Shown here: one piece after another, positions 1-8,944 of the stretch
Position numbering within the stretch: the first letter of the stretch is position 1
Layout: every line of letters starts with the position of its first letter
NCBI GenBank assembly: GCA_964020155.1
Contig: OZ026561.1
Span: 352,501 to 362,500 of the forward strand
Length of the DNA stretch: 10,000 nucleotides
Origin: Chondrilla cf. caribensis
Taxonomy: Eukaryota > Porifera > Demospongiae > Chondrillida > Chondrillidae
Direction: 5' to 3'
Notes under the pieces: generated by a model
What the model saw: the letters and a program-made list of their open reading frames with translations, nothing else
Told to the model about the DNA's origin: nothing
Database searches by the model: none
Program-made: the position numbers and the translations under genes

Positions 1-485
1 ATTCTGTTTGTGAGAAGGATAAACACGCATTACACCCTGTCCAGAGCTTGAGGTGTGGTACACATGAAACCTCACACAGGGTTGCCTTGACCAAACCCAG
101 ACCAAAGACCTGATAAGGAATGGACGGACTTTAGCAAACACAGTTGTTGACAGGAGATCATATTGAAAACAGTACTTCATTAGGTGGTGAATTTAGATGG
201 ATTCCGCATTCTTTGGTATCCCCTTTCACCTCAATATTAACAGGCTATACATTCTACACTGGACCAGCAAACTTATATACAAGCAACTTGTCACCTAACA
301 ATATAATATTGTATACAACACTATGGTATGTTTCACAATAATGTAATAGTGTTAACACATAACAGTTAAATTAGTTCATTAGTTAGCTGATTTCAGCAAA
401 TGATTGACGTTATTTACTGTGTACGTATGTGTGTACATGTTTGAAGGTGTCAACGTATGACACAGTGGTATGATATGTATCTCAC
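1..485. other. Probable intron of the left gene; no exon supported
   Basis: No further SRCR half, polyadenylation hexamer or RNA gene is visible. A minus-strand acceptor-like TTATCAG near 105 precedes a cysteine-containing frame (CEVSC, TGCNAC) reaching the left edge, but the phase does not match the previous exon, so it is not called. Confidence 0.4.
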
Positions 486-2910
<2,425 letters not shown>

Positions 2911-3553
2911 CTCCACAAAACCCACTCCACCTCAGTGTTACCAACGTTGCAGACTATAAGGCAGCTTAGTACACGTTGCAGTAGTTGTATAGCCCTACCA
3001 AAGTACAGAAGTACTTCAATTCATCCAAACTTGAGACAAAGAGTCACAGCTAGTGAATTCAAAGCAAACACAACACACAAGAATACTCAATAAGCACGCA
3101 AACACACCGACGTACACCTTTATATAATACTCTGTGTAGGCATAATATTACATTATGCACTCATATATGGCTTTGCAAATCATTGCATGGGATATCCAGA
3201 TAAGAGCGACAACGAACAAGTCACAGTGTATGATCACGCTTGAATGTGAAATGCAGTGCCTTAAATCACACACATACAGTATTATAATATGTGAGAGTAT
3301 AGAACTGATTCATACCAAAAGTAGTGAAGGGTAGATCTATCCTGAAACCAAACTATTTCTGCAGACATATAAGTAATTGAATCATTCTAATACGTATGTG
3401 TGTGAACAGTTGCATCCATGCATGCATGCAAATATTACCATGTATCAATATATGCTTGATACACTATACAACATGTAGGTTTATGTACGTACTGTATGTA
3501 CAGCACCACAAATAGAAATTTGACATTACAGAATGATGGATGCTTAGCTGACC
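2911..3553. other. Upstream region of the left gene
   Basis: It should hold the 5' UTR and promoter of the SRCR gene starting at 2910. I see AT-rich sequence and a short CATG run (3418-3429), but no diagnostic promoter element or coding exon. Confidence 0.4.
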
Positions 3554-3649
3554 CTTGTAACCACAGTGGGTATAGACATGTAGACAGAAGGAGGGATTAG
3601 TGCTACGTAACTCCTCCCTTTATGTGTGCATACCCACTATGGCTACAAG
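3554..3649. repeat. Imperfect inverted repeat (hairpin)
   Basis: A 25-base arm starting CTTGTAACCACAGTGGGTAT at 3554-3578 pairs with 3625-3649 (reverse complement CTTGTAGCCATAGTGGGTAT) with about four mismatches. The 46-base spacer has partial inner pairing (GGAGG with CCTCC). It could be a small fold-back element or a hairpin RNA; the sequence alone does not decide. Confidence 0.72.
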
Positions 3650-4173
3650 AGCCAGGGTGTAGTGGATGAAGAGGGGTAGGGAAGGGTGAAGGGTGCAAAA
3701 ACACTAATAATTAGATCTATACTGATTTGGGGCTTCCCACAAAGTTTACGAACATGATACACTTAAGGGGCTTCATATCACGTGCCCTTATATGTACGTC
3801 ATCCACAACCTGTAAACATGATACTATGATGTAATCTAAAGCTGTTATGGTCACACTGGTCTACCTGTGTACTGATATGGGTTGACAGTTGGTGATTAGT
3901 ATCTGACAGTTGCCTAGGTGATACAACCTATAGGAATTCGATATATACGTACGTATTGCCACTGTAACATATTATTTAGTGTCAATATAATATAGTACAC
4001 ATGAGATTGTGCTCTAATAAACCCTATCACTGGTCTTTATCACCACATTATAGAGGATGTATTTGCGCTACCACTAGACAAGTAAATCATAATAGTGTGT
4101 GCATGCACCATCCATGTAACAGAAATACTCAAATTGTTACAGGCTGGGTGTACTGTATCAACACAACTGGTCA

Positions 4174-4264
<91 letters not shown>

Positions 4265-4723
4265 TATGTACATGTAGCCCGCTACATCCAATCACTGAGC
4301 TTGCATGACAGGTGTTGATGTACTGCTTCAAGGGAAACCATAGAGTACCTTGTCAAGGCAATAACACAGTTGTGTAGTCTGGGATACAAGGTTCGGTGAA
4401 ATACTGAAAATACACAGGGTCACACAAGCTGTATCAAATGTCCTTTCAAACTCTTTCACCTCATTTGGTACTGCGCAAATAAGGCTTTGATGCCGTGTGA
4501 AATTCAACATATATTGAATTTCAAAGGTTTACTACGACTGATGTGTCTTAGGGTTTAGTGTCCAAATCGCACAACGTGCTTAGTCACCTGTAACAAAGAA
4601 GCAATGTAAAATACCTTTGTTCTAGTGAATACTGGAAGATAGGATTATTATGTACTAACTATACATGCGTACTAACCATGAGTGTGTACTATAAGAAAGA
4701 ACAGCAATAACAATAGCAATACT
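3650..4723. other. Intergenic, no gene recognised
   Basis: Apart from the (GT)42 tract there is no supported feature. A 60-codon minus-strand frame at 4510-4328 (containing CVTLCIFS) has no recognisable domain and is not called. Confidence 0.4.
4176..4259. repeat. (GT)42 microsatellite
   Basis: 84 bases of uninterrupted GT in the intergenic region. The Cys-Val open frame across it is an artefact. Confidence 0.97.
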
Positions 4724-5034
4724 CGTTCGTCAGGGAAAGGAGTTGTTCAAGCAAACTTCATCGCCCACTCCCTCAGCAGGATCCACATGAAGCTGTTGGG
4801 AGCTCGAGAAAGCGAGAGGTACACGGCAACATTTGGAGGTCTGGATATTTGCTATCGTCATTTTGGACACTTTAATAGTCGTTAGCAGACACTCATCCGT
4901 CCCATCGGCTGCCAAAACTGAAGCGAAGCGGACAGCTAGAACAAGGTGTATTCCTGGAATAAGGCGCCATTTGTGAAGGTGAATGATGGTTGTGACGTAA
5001 TACGCACGTGACTGGCAAATCGGGTACAAAAATG
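4724..5034. promoter_or_regulatory. CpG-rich island with CRE-like and E-box motifs
   Basis: Seventeen CpG dinucleotides lie between about 4724 and 5022, whereas the next 600 bases have only a handful. The island contains TGACGTAA (4993-5000, CRE-like) and CACGTG (5005-5010, E-box), followed by an ATG in a good context at 5032. That frame (MAEVVCANIQCSVYG) stops after 15 codons unless spliced. It could be a promoter for an unseen plus-strand transcript, or a GC-richer insertion. Open frames run on both strands but match nothing I know. Confidence 0.35.
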
Positions 5035-5533
5035 GCTGAAGTGGTGTGTGCTAATATACAGTGTAGTGTCTATGGGTAGCTGTAGCACTAGAATCAGATA
5101 TAATATAAATTCTCAATGTACTTGGTTAATAACATGTATTATATAATCAATCATAAATAATTGCAAAGGAAAATTCAAATGAGTTTTGACCACTCGCTTA
5201 TTATAGTCGGTGGTTGTGATTGAAGATATAGTGTAACCAGAATGGATCACTTGAATATACAAGATTACTCAACATAATGTACAATAGGTGAATCTATAAT
5301 GTAATGATTCAAATTATTGGCCATTATATTATCATGCTAAAGACTATAATGTCATAATCCACATAATGATTGTCATGATATAGCAATTGGCCTTAGCTAT
5401 AATTATCGACTCTGAGGTACCAGTGTTACAGCAAAAAATAATATGATTCAATTTGACATGCAGGTATCATAGTACATAACATGATGTAGGCAGTAGAGGG
5501 AGCCTTTAAGTTAACAATTGGCTAATTACGTGT
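5035..5533. other. AT-rich intergenic sequence
   Basis: No gene recognised. A loose inverted repeat (GGCC at 5319 and 5389 with AT-rich arms containing CATG) may fold weakly. The rest is low-complexity AT-rich DNA downstream of the receptor gene. Confidence 0.4.
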
Positions 5534-5630
5534 CATTAATGAAACAGAGACACATTCATATTGCAATTACAGGTAACACACTTTAGAGTTTATTAAATGA
5601 AGTAGAGACACAATTTTATTGCAATTACAG
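5534..5630. repeat. 58-bp-spaced direct duplication at the 3' UTR
   Basis: The segment at about 5534-5572 is imperfectly repeated at about 5592-5630. Both end in the identical string TTGCAATTACAG and share AGAGACACA. The second copy carries a polyadenylation hexamer, and the first does not keep it exactly. Confidence 0.7.
5589..5620 (-). terminator. Polyadenylation signals of the receptor gene
   Basis: Two AATAAA hexamers on the minus strand, at 5620-5615 and 5594-5589, lie 27 and 53 bases after the stop codon. Either would give a very short 3' UTR. Position and perfect hexamers support the call; cleavage sites are not visible. Confidence 0.65.
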
Positions 5631-5646
5631 ACCACATGGTCTTCGT

Positions 5647-5882
5647 CTAAAGCATGTCCTCTTTGCTCATGTAGTGCTCATCGTTGTAGTGCGGATTGTT
5701 GAACTCGATTGCAAAATCTTCAGCATGGGCACCAGGGATCCAATCGCTTTCGATTTTACTCTCGATCCTCTTCTTTCGCTTTCTCAAAGCATACACGAGT
5801 ATCATGAAGGCAAACATTAGCAGCACAAGCAAGATGAGGAGGATGATCCCAACGGACGTCCCAGCAACAACTGCTTCAGGGA
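5647..5882 (-). CDS. Last exon: transmembrane helix and FxNPxY cytoplasmic tail
   Basis: The acceptor is TTTCTTTAG and the exon enters in phase 1. It encodes PEAVVAGTSVG, then a membrane helix of about 21-23 residues (GIILLILLVLLMFAFMILVY), then RKRKKR, a basic stop-transfer signal giving type I topology. The tail ends FNNPHYNDEHYMSKEDML and TAG. FNNPHY fits FxNPxY, the signal used by LDL-receptor-type receptors for clathrin endocytosis and for PTB-domain adaptors; a second tyrosine in DEHY follows. Function of the tail is inferred from the motif. Codon use is more GC-rich than in the EGF exons. Confidence 0.9.
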
Positions 5883-6650
5883 CTAAAGAAATGGAGGATC
5901 ATTGAGGAGAAATATCAGACAGTAAACAGTCACTAACACAGGAGAAGTTGAATGTAGAGAGTATAGTGAATCTGTAAACTGGTTTGGGTCTGGTCAAGGA
6001 TCAGTATTACACCACACTAAACATAAGGGATGCACAGAACAGCACACTGGATACTACACTTAACACGCTACTAACCTACTGGACCATTTGTGGTAGGTTC
6101 AGGTACTGTCTCTGTTGAGGAAGAAGGGAAGTAAACAGTGGAACAATCAATAAAATATCAAGTAAACAAGTCATGCACGAAATATTCCTTAGAAGGTGTC
6201 CAACACATGAATACTGCATGCTAAAAAACTATATTCATTTTATAAATAATTTAATTGCAGAGTTGTCACTAGCACATCATGACATGCATAGTGAACAAAT
6301 ATTTATGTATCTGAGCATTGTGGGCTTACGTAGAAACCTTCCACACTCAAAAGAGTGTTGACAATACACGAACTGTTACTAAGTTGAACATTCCAAACAC
6401 TCACCATTGCATGTCTTGCCAATGAAATCTTTAATGCAAATACACTTGCAGTTATCAGAATCCCTACCACCGTTGACACAATCCAGATCACATGCTAGAG
6501 AATTGGGTGTTTGAGCGGGAATTAAGTATCAACATAATCTTATGGGAGCAACCATGACAACTAGTTCATACTGTACACCTGGTACCATAGATGACATATG
6601 TACACAGTTATAAACACCCATACACATGCTCACACCCACCCACACACCCA

Positions 6651-6681
<31 letters not shown>

Positions 6682-6690
6682 GTCCCCCAC

Positions 6691-6735
<45 letters not shown>

Positions 6736-7280
6736 CCCCACACACATACTTTCACAACTGTCTCCAGTGTAATCAGTGAGAGCACAATCACATGTACATG
6801 TCTCATTGTTGAGGACACCTCCATTCAAACACTCCAAAATGCAGTCTAATAAATACAAGATATTTTAAATCAATACATCATAGATTCATATCCACAGTAC
6901 AATGTTCTCTGAAACACACAATCATTTCAACAGACACACACACAGAGACATACAAATGTACACTGTAAGACTCTCACTTTCACAATATTTCCCTGAATAG
7001 CCTCTTGGACAAGTACAGGTGCAGGTTCCAAGGTCAGCAGTACCCCCATTTTCACATTCAATATCACAGTCTACATTAAAGGATAATTGATAGAAATATA
7101 TGGAGTGCTCAACATATCATGCAGAAGGTACATGGTTGACTGATGGTTGAGAGGAGGGAATGGTCCAACAGGAACTAAGGTTATTTTACATGCCATATTG
7201 GGAATAAAGGTTAATATCAACTGTTCCACTGCTAAATTAGTGAAAGGCACACACACACATCCACACACACACACACACAT

Positions 7281-7370
<90 letters not shown>

Positions 7371-8228
7371 TCCCCCACACATACTTCCACATCTGTCTCC
7401 AGTGTAATCAGTGAGAGCACAATCACATGTACACGTCTCATTGTTGAGGACACCTCCATTCAAACACTCCAAAATGCAGTCTGAGAATGAACACAACAAG
7501 TTAAAATAACATATCATATATACTGTATAACCAGAAATATTGGCGGAAAGAATATTTGGCGGTTTGTCGAATTTTAGGGTATTGGCGGTTTTTATTTTGG
7601 CGGATGGCAAGCCCAGGTAAAATTAAATTCATAGCCACAGTTACTGCGTTACCCAATATCAAAACTTTAACACTTGAAATGACTTTCAAAAATGGAATTT
7701 TCGATCGACAGCTGTATTCTGTTCCTTTCTCTTGAAGTATCGATACATTGCCATGATTATTCCAGCCACACGGACGCGCAATGTCGGGATTACGTCACTT
7801 TATTGTGACGTAATCCTGATATTCAGCACGGGTGCTATTATTTTGGCAAATATTATGTTGGCGGTAGTTGGTCAAACCGCCAAACCACCAAAATAAAATG
7901 ACCGCCAATATTTCCAGTTATACGGTATATATATATATATATATATATACTGTATATATATAATATATATATATAATACAGTGTATGTGGTCTGCATGGT
8001 ATACAGACATATCAGTCGTAAGACCCTCACTTTGGCAATATTTCCCTGAATAGCCTCTTGGACAAGTACAGGTGCAGGTTCCAAGGTCAGCAGTGCCCCC
8101 ATTTTCACATTTCTTTTCGATAGCACATTCTGCATCAATTAAAGGATAATGATTACCAGTAACAATATAAAGTCACCTTGATCCGTATTTCAAGTCTGTG
8201 AGTACTGTACATACGTATCACGCAGAAG

Positions 8229-8307
<79 letters not shown>

Positions 8308-8913
8308 ATCACAAGCCCTTCCAGTGTAATCAGTGAGAGCACAATCACATGTACACGTCTCATTGTTGAGGACACCTCCATTCAAACACTCCAAAGAGCA
8401 GCCTAAGAATAGTACAGCAAAGTTATACATCATAGATTCACATTTACAATCTTCTTCAAAGACATGCTACTGCTGTATGGTGTACAGTGTGTGTGTGGTC
8501 TGTATGATGTACAGTGTGTGTGGTCTGTATGGTGTACAGTGTGTGTGTGTGCGGTCTGTATGAGTAGACATATCAGTTGTAAGACTCTCACTTTGACAAT
8601 ATTTCCCTGAATAGCCTCTTGGACAAGTACAGGTGCAGGTTCCAAGGTCAGCAGTACCCCCATTTTCACATTCAATATCACAGTCTGCATTAAAGGATAA
8701 TTGATAGAAATATCACAACCAAATTGATTCCTACTTGAAGTCTGGGAGTGTTCAACATATCATGTAGAAGGTACATGGTTGACTGATAGTTGAGAGGATG
8801 GAATGGTCCAACAGGAACTAAGGTTATTTTACATGCCATATCGGGAATAAAGGTTTTAATATCAACTGTTGACAGGAAGGAATGGTCTCAACACACACTC
8901 ACACGCCCACACC

Positions 8914-8944
<31 letters not shown>

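Noticed and set aside
1..105. Minus-strand cysteine-rich frame (CEVSC, TGCNAC) after TTATCAG
   Set aside because: The frame would need a phase 0 join while the previous exon ends in phase 1; no SRCR or EGF motif, and the window ends there.
4001..4318. 105-codon plus-strand frame over the (GT)42 tract
   Set aside because: Most of it is microsatellite and the remaining residues match nothing; no splice or regulatory support.
4328..4510. Minus-strand 60-codon frame with several cysteines
   Set aside because: No conserved spacing, no clear acceptor, no known domain; kept only as a note in the intergenic entry.
4682..5029. Overlapping open frames on both strands across the CpG-rich block
   Set aside because: Neither resembles a known protein, the longer minus frame lacks an ATG at its start, and openness on both strands suggests composition rather than coding.
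6591..6849. Plus-strand His-Thr-rich frames
   Set aside because: They are CA-repeat translations plus the antisense of EGF module A copy 4.
7071..7610. 179-codon minus-strand frame joining an EGF exon to intron and microsatellite
   Set aside because: Only the 7385-7480 part is exon. The rest reads through a consensus GTATGT donor into (GT)n, and through the TTCTCAG acceptor upstream.
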